Positions 52,901-63,400 of a DNA stretch of 64,000 nt are shown here, one piece after another. The number at the start of each line of letters is the position of its first letter. Positions within the stretch are counted from its first letter, which is position 1. Made by a program: the position numbers and the translations under genes. Source of the DNA: Amycolatopsis balhimycina FH 1894 (GTDB lineage: Bacteria > Actinomycetota > Actinomycetes > Mycobacteriales > Pseudonocardiaceae); the NCBI RefSeq assembly GCF_000384295.1, contig NZ_KB913037.1, positions 8,247,533 to 8,311,532 of the forward strand, written 5' to 3'. The notes under the pieces are model-generated. The model ran no database searches. It saw only the letters and a program-made list of their open reading frames with translations, and had not been told where the DNA came from.

Positions 52901-55900
52901 TTCCGCCGACGTCGTCGTCGCCGAACTGGCGGTGCTCAAGGCCGGTGCCGCGTACGTGCCGGTCGACCTGCGCGCCCCGGCGAGCCGGATGCGCCTGGTC
53001 CTGGCCGAAGCGGCCGTGTCCGTGGTCATCGCCGACCGGTCTTGTTCGGACGTCCACAGTGGACTCGTCGCTCGGGTGGATGAGACCGGTTCGGCGGACA
53101 TGTCGGATGTGGTGGTAAGGCCGGGAAACCTGGCGTACGTGATGTACACGTCGGGGTCGACCGGGACGCCGAAGGGCGTGGCGGTGACCCACCGCGACAT
53201 CGTGGGCCTGGCTTCCGACCGGTCGTTCACGAGCGAGGCGCACCGGACCGTGCTGCTGCACTCGCCGCAGGCGTTCGACGCCTCGACGTATGAGGTGTGG
53301 GTTCCGTTGCTGAACGGCGGGCGGGTCGTCGTCGCGCCGCCGGGGGACGTGGATGCCGAGGTGTTGCGTGATGTCGTCACCCGGCAGGGAGTGCGTGCGC
53401 TCTGGCTGACCGCCGGGCTGTTCCGGCTCCTGGCGCAGGAAGATCCCGCCTGCCTGCGGGGCGTCGGCGAGGTGTGGACCGGCGGTGACGTCGTGCCCGC
53501 CGCCGCGGTCCGCCAGGTGCGGGACGCGTGCCCGGGCCTGACCGTCGTCGACGGCTACGGCCCCACCGAGACGACGACCTTCGCCAGCCGGTTCTTCTTG
53601 GCGCCCGAAGATGTCGTGCCGGACGCGATGCCGATCGGACGGCCGCTGGACAACATGGCCGCCTACGTCCTCGACGAGGGGCTGCGCCCGGTACCGCCGG
53701 GCGTGACGGGCGAACTGTTCGTCGCCGGGACCGGCGTGTCCCGCGGCTACCTCGGCCGGCCCGGGCTGACCGCGGAACGCTTTGTCGCCAACCCGTTCGG
53801 GGCAGCGGGCGAGCGCATGTACCGCACCGGCGACGTGGTCCGCTGGTCCGCGGACGGCGTCCTGGAGTTCGTCGGCCGCGCCGACGACCAGGTGAAGATC
53901 CGCGGCTTCCGCATCGAGCTGGGCGAGATCGAGACGGCGCTGGGGGCCCACCCGGACGTCACCGAGGCCGTCGTCGTCACCCGCGACCGGCGGCTGGTCG
54001 CCTATGTCGTCACGGCCGGAAAGCCGGACCTGCGGGCGTGGCTGCAGCGGGACCTGCCCGACTACATGGTGCCGTCGGCCTTCGTGACGCTCGACGCGCT
54101 TCCCTTGAGCACCAACGGAAAGGTCGACCGGAACGCCCTGCCCGCCCCGGCCGGAGAGCCGGCGACCGGATACCTGCCGCCGCGCACGGACACCGAGCGC
54201 GTGCTCGCCGAAGTCTGGGCCGGCGTGCTCGGCGTGCCCGGCGTCGGCGTCGAGGACAACTTCTTCGAACTCGGCGGCGACTCGATCCTCAGCATCCAGG
54301 TCGTCTCCCGCGCCCGCCGGCACGGCCTCGCGCTGACCCCGCGGGACCTGTTCGCCCACCAGACGGTCGCCGCGCTGGCCGTCGCGGCGGGCTCGGCCGC
54401 GGTGACCGTGGCCGAGCAGGGACCGGTCGCCGGCCGCGCCGCGCTGACCCCGATCCAGCTCTGGTTCTTCGCCGGGCACTTCGGCGACCCCGGCGAGTTC
54501 ACCCAGTCGGTTCGGATCGAGCGGGCCGAGCCGTTCGACGTCGACGCCCTGCGCGCGGCCCTGGCCGCCCTGGTCGAACACCACGACGCGCTGCGGATGC
54601 GGTTCACCATCGGCGGCCAGGAAAACGCCCCGGCCGAACCGGCGGAGATCCTCGGCGCCGAGATCGACGTGGCGCACGGGCCGCTGCTCACCGCCGAACT
54701 GCCCGACCCGGCGACCCTGCGGCTGACGGTCGACCACCTCGTCGTCGACGGCGTCTCGTGGCGGATCCTCCTGGAGGACCTGGAAACCGCCTACCGCGGC
54801 GGCCCGCTGCCGCCGAAGACGACGTCGTTCCGCGACTGGGCCAACCGGCTCGCCACCCACGCCGAGGCCGGCGGCTTCGACGACGAACTGCCGTACTGGC
54901 GCGACACTCTCGCCGTCGAGGCGCCTCTGCCCGTCGACGGTGACGCGGCGGCCGAGGGCACCGCCACGGTCACCACGCGGCTGGACGCCGAGCTGACGCG
55001 GGCACTCCTGCAGGACGTCCCGGGCGTCTACCGGACGCAGGTCAACGACGTGCTGCTGGCCGCGCTGGGCCGCGTCCTGGCCCGCTGGACCGGGCGCGAC
55101 CGCGTGCTGATCGACCTGGAGGGCCACGGCCGCGAGGACCTGTTCGACGACGTCGACCTGTCCCGCACGGTCGGCTGGTTCACCTCGCTGTACCCGGTCG
55201 CGCTGCGGATCGAGGACGACTGGGCCGCCCTGCTCAAGTCCGTCAAGGAACAGCTGCGAGCCGTGCCCCGCCGTGGCGTGGGCTTCGGCGCGCTGCGGTA
55301 CCTGACCGGAACCGCGCCGGAACTCGAACCCGAAATCAGCTTCAACTACCTGGGCCGCCTCGACGGCTCGGCCGGCAGCCTGGACTCCTCTACCGGCGAG
55401 GGCACGGGCCGGGGGCACCTGCTCGACGTCGTCGGCCGGGTGGACCGGGAGACGCTGGAGCTGACCTGGTCCTACTGGCGGGACACGCACACTCCCGCCA
55501 CGGTGGAGAAGCTGGCCGCCGAACTGGTGGCCGCGCTGGGCGAAATCGTCGCGCACTGCGCCGAGCCCGGGACGGGCGGCCGCACGCCGTCGGACTTCCC
55601 GCTGGCCAAGCTCGACCAGCGGCAGGTCGACCGGATCGCCGGCGACGGCCGCGGCGTGGCCGACCTCCACCCGCTGACGCCGATGCAGGCCGGCATGGTC
55701 TTCCACGGGCTTTCCCAGGAATCCCAGGGCGTCTACTTCGAGCAGGTCACCGCCGTCCTCGACGGCGTCACCGAGCCGCGGGCGCTGGCCGAAGCCTGGC
55801 AGCACGTCGTCGACCGGACGCCGGTGCTGCGCGGCAGCGTCGTCTGGGAGGACGTCCCCGACCCGCTGCTCGTGGTCCACCGCGAAGCACGGGTCCCGGT

Positions 55901-58730
55901 CACCGAACTCGACTGGCGGCACCGCGATCGCGAAGAGGCCTTGCGCGAGCTGCTCGCCCATGACCGGGCCAAGCCGTTCGACCTGGCGACGGCGCCGCTG
56001 CTGTGGGTCACCCTGGCCCGGCTGCCGGACGACGCCGTCCAGCTCGTCTGGACCTTCCACCACGTCCTGCTGGACGGCTGGAGCGTCTTCCAGGTGCTCT
56101 CCGACGTCTGCACCGCGTATGCGGCCCTGCGCGACGGAACTCCGCCGGCCCTGCCGCACCGCCGTCCGTTCGCGGACTACGTGACGTGGCTGAGTGGCCA
56201 GAACGCCGAAGGCGCCGAGGAGTACTGGCGCCGCGAACTCGGCGACGTCACCGAGCCGACGCCGTTGCCCTACGACCGGGTTCCGGCGGCCGCGCACGAA
56301 TCGAGCTCGTCGACGTGGGTCGGCCGTGACCTCGACGAGGAAGCGACCAGTCGGCTGGCGGCGTTCGCCCGGCGTGAGCGGCTCACCGTCAACGCCGTCG
56401 TGCAGGGCGCTTGGGCGCTCCTGCTGTCCCGGCTCAGCGGCGAGGACGACGTCTGCTTCGGGGCCACCGTGTCCGGTCGCCCGGCCGGGCTGGCCGGGGT
56501 CGACGACATCACCGGCATCTTCATCAACACCCTGCCGGTGCGGGTGACCGCCGACCCGGCGGCCCCGGTCGCCGAGTGGCTGCGCACCCTCCAGGCCACC
56601 CAGGCCGAGTCGCGCCGGTTCGAGCACGTCCCGCTGACCGCCGTGCAGGGCTGGAGCGGCGTCGAGGGCGGCCGGAACCTGTTCGACAGCCTCGTGGTCT
56701 TCGAGAACTACCCGGTCACCGCCGACGACGTCGCCGCGCACGGCGTGCGGCTGCGGGAACTGCAGGCGATGGAGACGACCAACTACCCGCTCAGCGTCGT
56801 CGCCGCGCCGGGCCCGCGCCTGTCGCTCGGCGTCGGCTACGACCCGGCGCTGTTCGACGAGGCGACCGCTCAGCGGCTCGCCGGGCAGCTCGGACACGTC
56901 CTCGAAACGCTGGCCGAAGACCCGGCCCGGCCGCTGCGGGAGCTCGACGTCCTGACTGCCGCGGAACGCGACCAGGTCCTCGTCGCATTCAACGACACCG
57001 GCCACGAGGTCCCGCAGGTCACCCTGACCGACCTGATCGAGGCCCAGGTGGCCGGCACACCCGACGCCGTCGCGGTGGTTTCGCGCGACGAACGGCTCAC
57101 CTTCGCCGAACTCGATACCCGGGCCGACCGGCTCGCGAGGCTGCTCGCCGCGCGCGGCGCCGGTCCGGAGCGGATCGTCGCGCTCGCCCTGCCGCGCTCG
57201 GTGGAGATCGTCGTCGCGCAGCTGGCCGTGCTGAAGACCGGCGCCGCCTACCTGCCGGTCGACCCGGACTACCCCGCCGAGCGGATCGCGTTCATGCTCG
57301 CCGACGCGAACCCGGTCGTCGTGGTGACCAAGCCGGGAACGCCGTTGCCGGTGGAAGACGTGCTCGTCCTCGACGGCTCGGAGGCCCACGGCCCGGCCAC
57401 CCCACTGGCCCGGTCCGTGGCACCGACCGCGCCCGCGTACGTCATCTACACCTCCGGCTCGACCGGCACCCCGAAGGGCGTCGTCGTCACCCACGCCGGC
57501 CTGGCGAGCTTCTCCGGCGCCGAGATCGCGCACTTCGACGTCCGGCCGGGCGACCGTGTACTGCAGTTCTCCTCGCCGAGTTTCGACGCTTCGGTGCTGG
57601 AACTGTGCATGGCGCTCCCGGCGGGAGCCGCGCTGGTCGTGCCGCCGCCCGGACCGCTGCTCGGCGACCACCTGGCCGCCGTGCTGCGCGACGAAGGCGT
57701 CACCCACGCGCTGATCCCGCCGGTGGCCATGGCGAGCGTGCCGGACGTCGCCCTGCCCGGATTCCGCACCCTGGTGGTCGGCGGCGAAGCCTGCCCGGCC
57801 GACCTGGTGGCCCGCTGGGCACCGGGCCGCCGGATGATCAACGCTTACGGGCCCACCGAAACCACCGTGGTGGCGACCTGGAGCGACCCCCTCGAACCCG
57901 GGGCCACCCCGCCGATCGGCCGCCCGATCCGCAACACCCGCGTCCGCGTCCTCGACGCCGCCCTGCGCCCGGTGCCGATCGGTGTCCCGGGGGAGCTGTA
58001 CGTCGCCGGCGCCGGTCTTGCCCGCGGGTACCTCGACCGGCCGGGGCTCACCGCGTCGCGGTTCCTCGCCGATCCCTTCGGGGCGCCGGGGACGCGGATG
58101 TACCGCACCGGCGACCTGGTGCGCTGGCGGGACGACGGCACGTGCGAGTTCCTCGGCCGCGCCGACGACCAGGTCAAGATCCGCGGCTTCCGGATCGAGC
58201 CCGGCGAGATCGAGGCGGTCCTGCGCGGGCACCCGGACGTCCGCGACGCCGCCGTCGTCGCGATCGACCAGCGGCTGATCGCCTACGTCGTGGGCGACGC
58301 GGGCACCGGGCTGCGGGAGCACGTCGCCGCGGCCCTGCCGGCCCACTTCGTGCCCGCCGTGTTCGTCCGGCTGGCCGCGCTTCCCCTTACCGCCAGCGGA
58401 AAGCTGGACCGGCGGGCGCTGCCCGCGCCGGCCGCGCCGGAAGAGAGCGCCGCGTACGCGGCACCGGAAACCGAGACCGAAGAGGTCCTCGCCGCCATCT
58501 GGGCCGAAGCACTCGGGCTCGACCGGGTCGGTGTCGAGGACAACTTCTACGCCCTCGGCGGCGATTCGCTGCGCAGCCTGCAGATCACGTCGATGACGAA
58601 GTCCGCCTTCGACGTCGAAATCACTCCCAGGGACGTGCTCACCACCGGCACCGTGCTGGCGCTGGCGGAGCTCGTCGAAGAACGGGTCCTGCAGGACCTC
58701 GAGCGGCTCGCCGCCGGACAGGACCACTGA
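40977..58730 (+). CDS. Five-module NRPS, A-T / C-A-T-E / C-A-T-E / C-A-T-E / C-A-T (about 5917 aa)
   Basis: A complete initiation module followed by four elongation modules. Carrier serines are S555, S1570, S3016, S4436 and S5864. Condensation motifs begin at H734 (HHIVTDG, LCL type) and at residues 2169, 3612 and 5028 (HHLLLDG/HHVLLDG, following epimerases, DCL type). Epimerase motifs are at 1725 and 3166 (HHLVVDG) and at 4586 (DHLVVDG; the catalytic second His is kept). From A4-A5 positions I read rough codes: A1 DALLIGSVVK, A2 DVFSVAIVYK, A3 DAYFWGVTFK, A4 DAYWWGGTFK, A5 DALLVGAVVK. A4 ends in the GGTFK of valine codes; A3 is similar; the others I leave open. Predicted peptide start: L-D-D-D-L. 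It has no thioesterase; it ends after the fifth carrier and hands over to the second NRPS. A3 carries a 21-residue insertion (2848-2868). ATG at 40977 has AAAGG before it. Confidence 0.95.
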   Translation: MPRYDVSVPAAVVPGDDDSSTLSELIGDQTARTPEALALTGADGTMTYAALNARANRLSRLLVRRGAGPERVVALVLPRSADLIVAQLAVAKAGAAFLPVDPDQPAERIAFMLADARPVLVVTRSSANRAGAGPADTTLDLDDPGLLDGLPGDDPGQTRPLHVDNPAYLIYTSGSTGVPKGVLVTHRGLAGFAAAMRERYDVRPGDRVLEFASPSFDASILELCMALPTGAALVVPPAGPLLGDRLAGVLAEHEVTHALIPPVALATLSQAHAAALPDFRTVIVGGDACPPELVRTWAPGRRMINSYGPTEFTVVATWSDPLVPGGTPPIGRALPDATAYVLDEALRPATTGELYLAGPKLARGYLDRPGLTASRFVADPFGGPGARMYRTGDVVRRTAAGELEFVGRTDHQVKIRGFRIEPGEIEALLLSRQDVREAVVVAREDQPGVKRLVAYFAGDADPAALRSAAADRLPPYMVPAAFVPLKAMPLTHHGKLDRDALPEPDWRAQVRATHTAPRTPVEQALAEIWADVLGVPEVGVDIGVDADFFELGGDSILGARALARIRARFGSDLSPRVVFDARTIAKLAELLPDDGAPAGRIEPVAHDAVVPLSPVQRRLWVLDRQNPGNTEYNAGVGLTLSGPLDREALRTALDALAARHESLRTTFRTVDGEGVQVVAGTGTIPLREAVAEAGLDAQLAAELDRPFDLTTGPLTRATLIRRGPDEHLLLLCQHHIVTDGWSVGLLVDELAALYAGEKLAPLEIGYRDYSRWHRDRLAGPLRERQLAYWREQLAGLEPLDLPTDRPRPPVRATEGAIRRYELPAGLTELSHDTGTTLFTTLTALVQVLLARYTGQDDVAVGTAVSGRDHDQLERLAGFFVNTLVLRSALDPAQPFDEFLDRVRETTLAAFAAAEVPFDQVVDDLRPARDPSRTPLVQVLLVLQQDLVRPREAGALRLGEHDLPRPRARFDLVLEFQPQGRSVAIEYDTALFDAETIDRFAGHLRVLAEAVVADPRRPVAELPLMAGAELAHLDDLARGPVLEAPETTLPQLFEAQAARTPDAVAVVCEDRSLTYSELDEQANRLARILVERGAGPERFVAVSLPRTERILVALLGVLKSGAAYLPVDPAYPADRKELILDDAAPALLLTPDGRGPGSVPALAFDGPGLLAGRSAAPLVRATNPDHPAYVIHTSGSTGRPKGVVVAHRSAANLMAWAGTDFRDVFRPGSTVVASTSLNFDVSVFEIFGPLMTGATVEIVRDVLALGEGEHDGRPVGLVSGVPSAFAQLLAQGAVSVRPSTVVLAGEALTLHALHDIRKALPDSRIANIYGPTESTVYATAWYHDTDRTPPIGRPIAGIRAYVLDRGMRPVPVGVPGELHLGGAGVARGYLGRPGLTAGRFVADPFGEPGARMYRTGDVVRWTTRGELEYLGRADDQVKIRGFRIEPGEIEAALRQHPDVTEAVVVARTDAGHQRLVAYVVPDAPADLREFLGASLPAHLVPSAFVPLERLPLNPSGKLDRRALPAPDWAGGTTRVAPRTETERLLADIWADALGLPEVGVEDNFFELGGDSILGIRLVSEAAKAGLRITTKDIFRHQTIAALAAAAGAARVAAPVAERPPATGAAVVTPIQHWFLDTDPADPDHFAQQLSVRLAGDVDEDRLRTAVNAVVAHHDAFRLRFRRTAGGWTQEHAEPAEVDVFGAKIDIEHGPLVSAELTGTTLRLAVHHLVVDGVSWRILLEDLDHAYHGRALGARTTSFQDWAARLAAHSFADDLAHWQAVEGAQIPLDTDGVNTVASTRTVTTRLDAELTRALLQDVPGVYRTQVNDVLLAALGEALRQWTGAERVLVDMEGHGREDLFDDVDLSRTVGWFTSMFPVALDVRGDGLASLLKSVKEQLRAIPARGLSYGVLRHLAGTAPAVAPRLSFNYLGRFEVEGELYRGLERELELSQNPADVRGHAVDVVARVTEGRLEITWFYSGQLHEEATIRTVADDLVRGLAAIVAHCTEPGAGGRTPSDFPLAGLDQAGVDRLAGDGRDVEDIYPLTPAQAGMLFHRLTGGGRQAYLQQVTFVLGDVPDPAALAGAWQRVVDRTPVLRTQVVWDGLDSPVQVVHRQVTLPVDHRDWTTEPEDLDAVLAADRDAGLDLGAVPLMRLLLARVSATEVRVVWTFHHLLLDGWSLFQVLSDVSAAHAGRPLPTRRPFRDHVRWLAEQDQPAAERFWREQLSGRPEPVRLRTDHAPDGHPVESTAALRIELPAAPLRTAAQRHGLTLNTLVQGAWAVLLARHTGRPEVCFGTTVAGRPADLPGADEITGMFITTLPVVADVDERAGAVDWLRGLQEAQAEARRFDHLSLARLQSWGGEFDTLLVFENYPVTAELGLRELRGVETTNYPLSVVAYPGEERLELLFGYDPALFEPETIAGFAGHLETLLSELATRPHEPLARLRMLTDADQHDVLAQGNGASQDLPDTTVPELFAEQVRRTPGAVAVTGEETLTYAELDARANRLAHRLLGLGARRDALVGLLLGRSADVVVAELAVLKAGGAYLPLDARAPRSRLTALLDGVRVLVTDDAGRALAHDVHSGPVVSIDEPGDEPSEAPDVLLRPENLAYVMYTSGSTGTPKGVAVSHRAIVALARERSFAVPAHQTVLMHSALAFDASTYELWVPLLSGGRVVVAPPGDIDADVLRRVITTHGVTGLFITAGLFRVLAQEDPGCLRGVREVWTGGEVVRPAAVHQVSDACPGLTVVDVYGPTEATTFATRFPLPPGEPVPDVLPIGRPLDDTAAYVLDHGLRPAAPGAVGELYLAGTGLARGYLGQPGLTAERFLADPFGAPGARMYRTGDLVRWTHGRLSGGPGGEAPGPGRSPGSHAGVLEFVGRADDQVKIRGFRVELGEIETALTAHPDVTEAVVVARESGGSKRLVAYVVATGTPDLREFLLRSLPDYLVPAVFVPLEALPLNENGKVDRRALPEPDFVSGPGYRAPATDAERLLAGIWAEVLRVDRVGADDNFFELGGDSILSIQVVSRARRAGLDLMPGQVFDHPTVAALALAATPATPAAAVADAEPVTGEMPLTPVQHWYLDPRPVHAGQFVQSVSVELPAVPDRAVLRRALRDLQLHHDALRLRFTPEGQHHAPDATDVLDAAIDLEKGPLLRAELSGSTLTLAAHHLVVDGVSWRILLEDLETLLDGGELPARTTSFRDWSRTLTRHTAEGFFDEELAHWAAIDADPALPVDASGENTYGSARSVVVRLPAGPTRAVLHDVPGAYRTQVNDVLLTALGRVLRDWTGRDRVLVDLEGHGREDLFPGIDLSRTVGWFTSIFPVELTSSGEDWGEALKTTKERLRAIPRRGIGYGALRYLAGTAPRLEPRISFNYLGRFDHGGGLGGAAHPEQTRVHQLDVVGAVVGDELELTWHYSTGVHTEATVGGLADALLEALTGIVGHCARPDAGGRTPSDFPLARLDQAAVDRLAGTGRTVEDIYPLTPMQSGMVFHSLVDGAAGTYLNQVRLRLSGVTDPERLARAWQRVVADTPVLRSRVVWDGLDEPVQVVERSVTVPVVHLDWTALDEQERAREQERFLDADRAQGFDLTAAPLLRLAFARLPGGDVLLVWTFHHVLLDGWSAAQAFGEVCARYAGAAGPGRRPPFREYLRWLGEQDTAAAEQHWHEQLSGLRTPTPLPYDRRPVEAHRTRSAASVRVSAPAEGLRELARRAGLTLNTILQGAWGLVLSRYSGESGVVFGTTVSGRPADLPGVESMVGLFINTLPAPVSVHDGLAVAGWLRDLQAAQARSRRYDYVSLAQLQSWAGTTLFDSILVFENYPFDAEAVAEHGIGLHEEGELQPTNYPLSVVVTPGERLSVSFDHDPDLFDRATIDRLAAQLLLVLERITANPEQRVGELDLLTDGDREQVLRRFNTTAHPVAEATVVSRFADQVRRTPDALAVDDLTYAELDARADGLAHRLIELGVGIEDRIGLLLERSADVVVAELAVLKAGAAYVPVDLRAPASRMRLVLAEAAVSVVIADRSCSDVHSGLVARVDETGSADMSDVVVRPGNLAYVMYTSGSTGTPKGVAVTHRDIVGLASDRSFTSEAHRTVLLHSPQAFDASTYEVWVPLLNGGRVVVAPPGDVDAEVLRDVVTRQGVRALWLTAGLFRLLAQEDPACLRGVGEVWTGGDVVPAAAVRQVRDACPGLTVVDGYGPTETTTFASRFFLAPEDVVPDAMPIGRPLDNMAAYVLDEGLRPVPPGVTGELFVAGTGVSRGYLGRPGLTAERFVANPFGAAGERMYRTGDVVRWSADGVLEFVGRADDQVKIRGFRIELGEIETALGAHPDVTEAVVVTRDRRLVAYVVTAGKPDLRAWLQRDLPDYMVPSAFVTLDALPLSTNGKVDRNALPAPAGEPATGYLPPRTDTERVLAEVWAGVLGVPGVGVEDNFFELGGDSILSIQVVSRARRHGLALTPRDLFAHQTVAALAVAAGSAAVTVAEQGPVAGRAALTPIQLWFFAGHFGDPGEFTQSVRIERAEPFDVDALRAALAALVEHHDALRMRFTIGGQENAPAEPAEILGAEIDVAHGPLLTAELPDPATLRLTVDHLVVDGVSWRILLEDLETAYRGGPLPPKTTSFRDWANRLATHAEAGGFDDELPYWRDTLAVEAPLPVDGDAAAEGTATVTTRLDAELTRALLQDVPGVYRTQVNDVLLAALGRVLARWTGRDRVLIDLEGHGREDLFDDVDLSRTVGWFTSLYPVALRIEDDWAALLKSVKEQLRAVPRRGVGFGALRYLTGTAPELEPEISFNYLGRLDGSAGSLDSSTGEGTGRGHLLDVVGRVDRETLELTWSYWRDTHTPATVEKLAAELVAALGEIVAHCAEPGTGGRTPSDFPLAKLDQRQVDRIAGDGRGVADLHPLTPMQAGMVFHGLSQESQGVYFEQVTAVLDGVTEPRALAEAWQHVVDRTPVLRGSVVWEDVPDPLLVVHREARVPVTELDWRHRDREEALRELLAHDRAKPFDLATAPLLWVTLARLPDDAVQLVWTFHHVLLDGWSVFQVLSDVCTAYAALRDGTPPALPHRRPFADYVTWLSGQNAEGAEEYWRRELGDVTEPTPLPYDRVPAAAHESSSSTWVGRDLDEEATSRLAAFARRERLTVNAVVQGAWALLLSRLSGEDDVCFGATVSGRPAGLAGVDDITGIFINTLPVRVTADPAAPVAEWLRTLQATQAESRRFEHVPLTAVQGWSGVEGGRNLFDSLVVFENYPVTADDVAAHGVRLRELQAMETTNYPLSVVAAPGPRLSLGVGYDPALFDEATAQRLAGQLGHVLETLAEDPARPLRELDVLTAAERDQVLVAFNDTGHEVPQVTLTDLIEAQVAGTPDAVAVVSRDERLTFAELDTRADRLARLLAARGAGPERIVALALPRSVEIVVAQLAVLKTGAAYLPVDPDYPAERIAFMLADANPVVVVTKPGTPLPVEDVLVLDGSEAHGPATPLARSVAPTAPAYVIYTSGSTGTPKGVVVTHAGLASFSGAEIAHFDVRPGDRVLQFSSPSFDASVLELCMALPAGAALVVPPPGPLLGDHLAAVLRDEGVTHALIPPVAMASVPDVALPGFRTLVVGGEACPADLVARWAPGRRMINAYGPTETTVVATWSDPLEPGATPPIGRPIRNTRVRVLDAALRPVPIGVPGELYVAGAGLARGYLDRPGLTASRFLADPFGAPGTRMYRTGDLVRWRDDGTCEFLGRADDQVKIRGFRIEPGEIEAVLRGHPDVRDAAVVAIDQRLIAYVVGDAGTGLREHVAAALPAHFVPAVFVRLAALPLTASGKLDRRALPAPAAPEESAAYAAPETETEEVLAAIWAEALGLDRVGVEDNFYALGGDSLRSLQITSMTKSAFDVEITPRDVLTTGTVLALAELVEERVLQDLERLAAGQDH
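49518..49580 (+). repeat. 63-bp in-frame hairpin insertion inside NRPS adenylation domain 3
   Basis: In the other A domains the segment between motifs A7 and A8 reads VRW-x3[12 protein letters not shown]. Here 63 bases (21 codons, Gly/Pro-rich) interrupt it. The ends carry TCAC at 49514-49517 and 49577-49580, like a 4-base target duplication. Inside are two hairpins with GGGGCGAAGCCCC-type stems (GAA loops). Length is a multiple of three and there is no stop codon, so the synthetase frame survives. Confidence 0.8.
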
Positions 58731-58759
58731 GCAAACCCCTTACAGGAAAGGTGAAGCAC

Positions 58760-58960
58760 ATGCCGGAAGACGCCGAATTCCAGGTACTGGTCAACGACGA
58801 AGGCCAGTACTCGCTGTGGCCGGTGGCGAACGAGATCCCCGCGGGCTGGCGCGCCGACGGGTTCCGCGGCGGCCGCCAGGAGTGCATGGACCACGTCGAC
58901 GAGGTCTGGACCGACATGCGGCCGCTCAGTCTCCAGCGGCAGATGGCGGCCGACGGCTGA
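58760..58960 (+). CDS. mbtH: MbtH-like protein (66 aa)
   Basis: A small chaperone that binds and activates NRPS adenylation domains. The family signature is complete: VNDEGQYSLWP, then EIPAGW, then ECMDHVDEVWTDMRPLSL with the conserved tryptophans. It starts 29 bases after the large NRPS stop, with AGGAAAGG upstream, and leads straight into the serine hydrolase gene, so it is part of the operon. It most likely serves both NRPSs here. Confidence 0.97.
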   Translation: MPEDAEFQVLVNDEGQYSLWPVANEIPAGWRADGFRGGRQECMDHVDEVWTDMRPLSLQRQMAADG

Positions 58961-59025
58961 GCCGTCCGCACGTCCCGCTCCCACCGAACCGGCCCGCACC
59001 GAATCGACGCGGAAGGTCCCCCTTC

Positions 59026-60375
59026 ATGCCCTCTCCTTCGACGTTTTCCCAGACTCTCCGGGTTCCGGCCGGGGACCCGCGGTCCGCGGCCGACGGGCGG
59101 CTGCAGCGGCTGCTCACCGGCCTGTGTCACAAGCACGGCGTGCCCGCCGCCCAGCTCGTCGTCCACGACGGCGACCGGACGAGCGCGGTGGCCGTCGGGG
59201 CCGGCGTCACAGCGAAGTTCCCGGCCGGCTCCATCACGAAGGCGTTCACCGCGGCGCTGGCGATGCTGCTCGTCGCCGACGGCGACCTGAGCCCGGACGA
59301 CCCCCTTTCCGAGCACCTGGACGGCCTCGGGCCGCAGGTCGGCAGACCCACCGTCGAGCAGGTCCTGAGCCACACCGGCGGGTTGCCCGCCGCGCTCGGG
59401 GCCGCTGCCGACGGGGCCGGGTCGGGCCGCCGGTACCTGCGGGCGTGCCGCGACGCCGGGCTCATCCAGCCGCCCGGACAGGGCTTCTCCTATTCCAACG
59501 CCGGCTACGTGCTCGCCGGGTACGTGGTCGAAGCCATCACGGGGATGAGCTGGTGGGAGGCGATGGACACGCTGCTGCTCGACGAACTCGGGATCGCCGC
59601 AGCGTTCGTCGTCGAGCCGGGCACGCGACGCCGGGCCGGCGCCCACCTCAGCGGGCACGCCGTGCACGCCGCCACCGGCCGAGCCCGGCCCGTCGCGCAG
59701 ACCCTGACCCCCGCCGAGGCCGCGGCCGGCGCGCTCGCGCTGAGCGCCGAAGACCTCGCTGCCTTCGGGCTCATGTTCTGCGGCGGGGACGGCCCGCTGC
59801 CGGCGGACCTGCTCGGGCTGATGCGCCGTCCGGTGCCGGGAGCGGAACCGTTCGGCCTGGCCGACGGCTGGGGTCTCGGCCTGGCGGTCTACCGGGGCGC
59901 CGACGCCGACTGGGCCGGTCACGACGGCACCGCCGACGGCACCTCGTGCCACCTGCGGGTGGACCCGGACCACGGCCGGGTCGTCGCGCTCACCACCAAC
60001 GCGAACACCGGCTCGGCGCTGTGGACGGACCTGGTCGCCGCCCTGCGCGCCGACGGCCTGCCGGTCGGCGACTACGAGCTGCCCAGCGGCCTCGGCCGGG
60101 CCGCCGGCCCGGCCGCCGACCTGTCGGGCCGCTACACCAACGGCGACCTGGAGTACCAGGTCGACGTGCGCGCGGACGGCGGCGCCGTGCTCGTGGTCGA
60201 CGGCGAGGTCTACCCCGAGCTGGCGATGCTGCGCGACGGGTCGTTCTCGGTGCGCGAACCCGGCACCGGCCGCCGGATCATCGGCGGCCGCTTCCTGACC
60301 GACCCGGCCACCGGGGCCGTCAGCGCCATGCAGGCCGGGGGCCGCGTCGCCCGGCGACGCCGCCGGGCGTCCTGA
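59026..60375 (+). CDS. Penicillin-binding-protein-type serine hydrolase; probable trans-acting peptide cyclase (449 aa)
   Basis: A class C beta-lactamase-fold hydrolase: nucleophile Ser69 in GSITKAFT (S-x-x-K), Tyr156-Ser157-Asn158 in FSYSNAGY (Y-x-N), and His299 in GHDGTADG as the third motif. A lipocalin-like C-terminal domain follows (about 350-445). There is no signal peptide or membrane helix, so it acts in the cytoplasm, unlike a true wall enzyme. Its place between MbtH and two NRPS genes, the first of which lacks a thioesterase, matches the PBP-type thioesterases of the SurE family, which release and head-to-tail cyclise peptides off a separate synthetase. SurE prefers a D-residue at the peptide C-terminus, which the last visible epimerase of the next NRPS could supply. 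The role is inferred; resistance hydrolase is the alternative. Confidence 0.78.
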   Translation: MPSPSTFSQTLRVPAGDPRSAADGRLQRLLTGLCHKHGVPAAQLVVHDGDRTSAVAVGAGVTAKFPAGSITKAFTAALAMLLVADGDLSPDDPLSEHLDGLGPQVGRPTVEQVLSHTGGLPAALGAAADGAGSGRRYLRACRDAGLIQPPGQGFSYSNAGYVLAGYVVEAITGMSWWEAMDTLLLDELGIAAAFVVEPGTRRRAGAHLSGHAVHAATGRARPVAQTLTPAEAAAGALALSAEDLAAFGLMFCGGDGPLPADLLGLMRRPVPGAEPFGLADGWGLGLAVYRGADADWAGHDGTADGTSCHLRVDPDHGRVVALTTNANTGSALWTDLVAALRADGLPVGDYELPSGLGRAAGPAADLSGRYTNGDLEYQVDVRADGGAVLVVDGEVYPELAMLRDGSFSVREPGTGRRIIGGRFLTDPATGAVSAMQAGGRVARRRRRAS

Positions 60376-60426
60376 TCTCCGCCTGCCCCGGACCACCCCG
60401 ACTCGTGTTGTGAGGAAACGGAAGCG

Positions 60427-63400
60427 ATGACCACCTCGAGGAAGAGCCGCATCGACGCGCTGCCCGCGGAGCTGCGGGAGACGCTCAAGCGCCGGCTGGC
60501 CGGGCGGGCGGAGCGGACCGACGTCATCGGCAAGGCGCCGCGCGAGCACGCCCTGCCGCTGTCGTTCGCCCAGCGGCGCCTGTGGTTCCTCGACGAGTTC
60601 CGGCCGGGGGACGCGGAGTACAACAGCGCCGTGGCGCTGCGGCTGACCGGGCCGCTCGACACCGGCGCGCTGACCGGCGCGCTGGCCCGATTGGTGGCCC
60701 GGCACGAATCCCTGCGCACGACGATCGACGACACCGGTGGCACGCCCGTCCAGGTCGTCCACGCGGCTCCGGAGATCCCGGTGCGGACGGTCGACCTGAC
60801 CACCGACCCGGCACTGCGGCCCGCCGATCTGGACGAGGTGCTGGAGACCGAGTACGGCCGGTCGTTCGACCTGCGCCGCGGTCCGCTGGTGCGGCTGCTG
60901 CTGGTGCGGGTCGCCGAGGAGCACCACGTCCTGCTGATCACCGCCCACCACGTCGTCACCGACGGCGAGTCCATGGGCATCCTGGTCGGCGAGCTCGGCA
61001 CGCTGTACGCGGCCGCCGTCCGCGGCGAGCCCGCGGAGCTGCCCGAACCGGCGGTCCAGTACGCCGATTTCGCCGTGTGGCAGCGGAACCGGCTCGCCGG
61101 GCCCGCTCTCGACCGGCACCTCGCCTACTGGACCACCCAGCTGGCCGGCGTCGAACCCCTGGACCTGCCGTCCGACCGGCCGCGGCCCGCCGTGCGCACG
61201 ACGGCCGGTGCGGTGCACCGCTTCAGCGTCCCGGCCGAGGTCGCGTCGGGGCTCGCCGAGCTGGCCCGCCTTCACGACACCACGCTCTACACCGTGCTGG
61301 TCGCCGCCTGCCAGGTGCTGCTCGCCCGCTACACCGGCCGCACCGACATCGCGGTGGGTACCGTGGTTTCCGGCCGGAACCGGCCGGAACTGCAGCGCAC
61401 GGTCGGCTTCTTCGTCGACACCGTGGTCATCCGGTCCACTGTGGACCGTACCACGCCGTTCGGGACGTTCCTCGACGCCGTCCGCACGACGGTGCTCGAA
61501 TCCTTCGAGCACGCCGAAGCGCCGTTCGAGAAGCTCGTCGAAGCACTGCGCCTCGACCGTGATCCCAGCCGCACCCCGTTGTTCGACACGATGGTGCTGC
61601 TGCACGGGAGCCCGGGCGGGCAGCCGGACTTCGCCGGGCTCACGGCCGAGCCGGTCGAGGTGGCCCGCCGCGCGGCCAACTTCGACCTGACCGTCGAGTT
61701 CCAGCCGTCCACCGACGCGCTCGAAGGATCGCTCGAATACAACACCGACCTGTTCGACGAGCGGACCGCCGTCGCACTGGGCGAGCACCTCACCGTGCTG
61801 CTCACCGCGATCGCCGACGGCGCGCACCGCCCGATCGGCGAGCTGCCGCTGCTGACCGGGGCCGAGCGGCACCGGCTGCTCACCGAAGGGCACGGTCCCG
61901 AGCTGGACGTGCCCGCGACCACCCTCACCGAGCTGTTCGAGTCGCAGGCCCAGCGCAGCCCGGACGAGACCGCGCTCGTCGCCGGGGACATCGCGCTGAG
62001 CTTCGCCGAGCTGAACGCGCTCGCCAACCGGCTGGCCCGGCACCTCGTCTCGCTGGGCGCCGGTCCGGAACGGGTCGTGGCGCTCGCGCTCCCGCGTACG
62101 GCGGAGGCGATCATCGCCTTCCTGGCCGTGCTGAAGGCCGGTGCGGTGTACCTGCCGATCGATCCCGCGCTGCCCGCCGACCGGAAGGATCTGCTGTTAC
62201 GGGACGCCGGGGCCAGTGTGCTCCTCGACACCCCGGAAATCGTTGCCGCGCTGGGGGAATACTCGGCCGCGGATCTCACCGACGCGGACCGCGTTGCGCC
62301 ACTTCGGCCGGACAATACGGCCTATGTCATTTACACCTCCGGGTCGACGGGGCGTCCGAAAGGTGTGGCCGTCCCGTACCGCAATCTGACGAATCTGTTG
62401 TTCAACCACCGCAACGACTTCGCCGCGCCGGGGCGGCGGTTGCGGGTCGCGCTGACCGCGACACTGTCGTTCGACACGTCCCTCGAAGGCCCGCTGCTGA
62501 TGGCCGACGGCCACGAGCTGCACCTGATCGGCGACGACGTCCGGCTCGACGCCCACGCCCTCGTCGACCACATCGCCGAGCACCGGATCGACTTCCTCGA
62601 CCTCACCCCGACCTACCTGCGCCGGCTGATCCCCGCCGGGCTGCTGACCGATCCGCGGCACCGCCCGAAGATCCTCATGCTCGGCGGCGAAGCACTGGAC
62701 GACACGCTCTGGCACGAACTCGCCGGCGCCGAAGTCACCGTGGCGCACAACTTCTACGGCCCCACCGAGTACACAGTGGACGCTGTTTCGGGCCGGGTCG
62801 GCGAAACGGCCCGTCCGGTGCTGGGCCGTCCACTCGCCAACACCCGCGCCTACGTCGTCGACCAGGACCTGCGGCCGGTGCCCGCCGGCGTGCCCGGTGA
62901 GCTCTGCCTGGCCGGAGCGCAGCTCGCGCGCGGCTACCTCGGCCGGCCGGGCCGGACCGCCGGCAGCTTCGTCGCGAACCCGTTCGGCGAGCCGGGCGAG
63001 CGGATGTACCGCACCGGCGACCGGGTGCGCTGGACGGCCGACGGGCAGCTGGAGTACCTGGGCCGGCTCGACGACCAGGTGAAGATCCGCGGCTTCCGCG
63101 TCGAGCCGGGCGAGGTCGAGGCCGCACTGGTCCGCCTGCCCGAGGTCACCGCGGCCGTCGTGGTCGCCAACCGTCCGGACGGCGGGCACGCCCGGCTGGT
63201 CGCCTACGTCGTCGGCGCCGACCCGGTGCCACCCACGGCCGACGAGCTGCGCGCCGCCCTGCGGGCCACGCTGCCCGACTACCTGGTGCCGTCGGCCTTC
63301 GTCCCGATCGACGCCGTCCCGCTGACGCCGCAAGGAAAAGTCGACCGCCGGGCGCTCCCGGCACCCGACGCGCCGGCGGACGGCCAGGCCTACGTGCCCG

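Noticed and set aside
49527..58727. Very long open frame (3066 codons) on the minus strand opposite the NRPS
   Set aside because: It is a shadow of the high-GC codon bias of the NRPS gene. The translation is Gly/Arg/Val-rich with no domain similarity.
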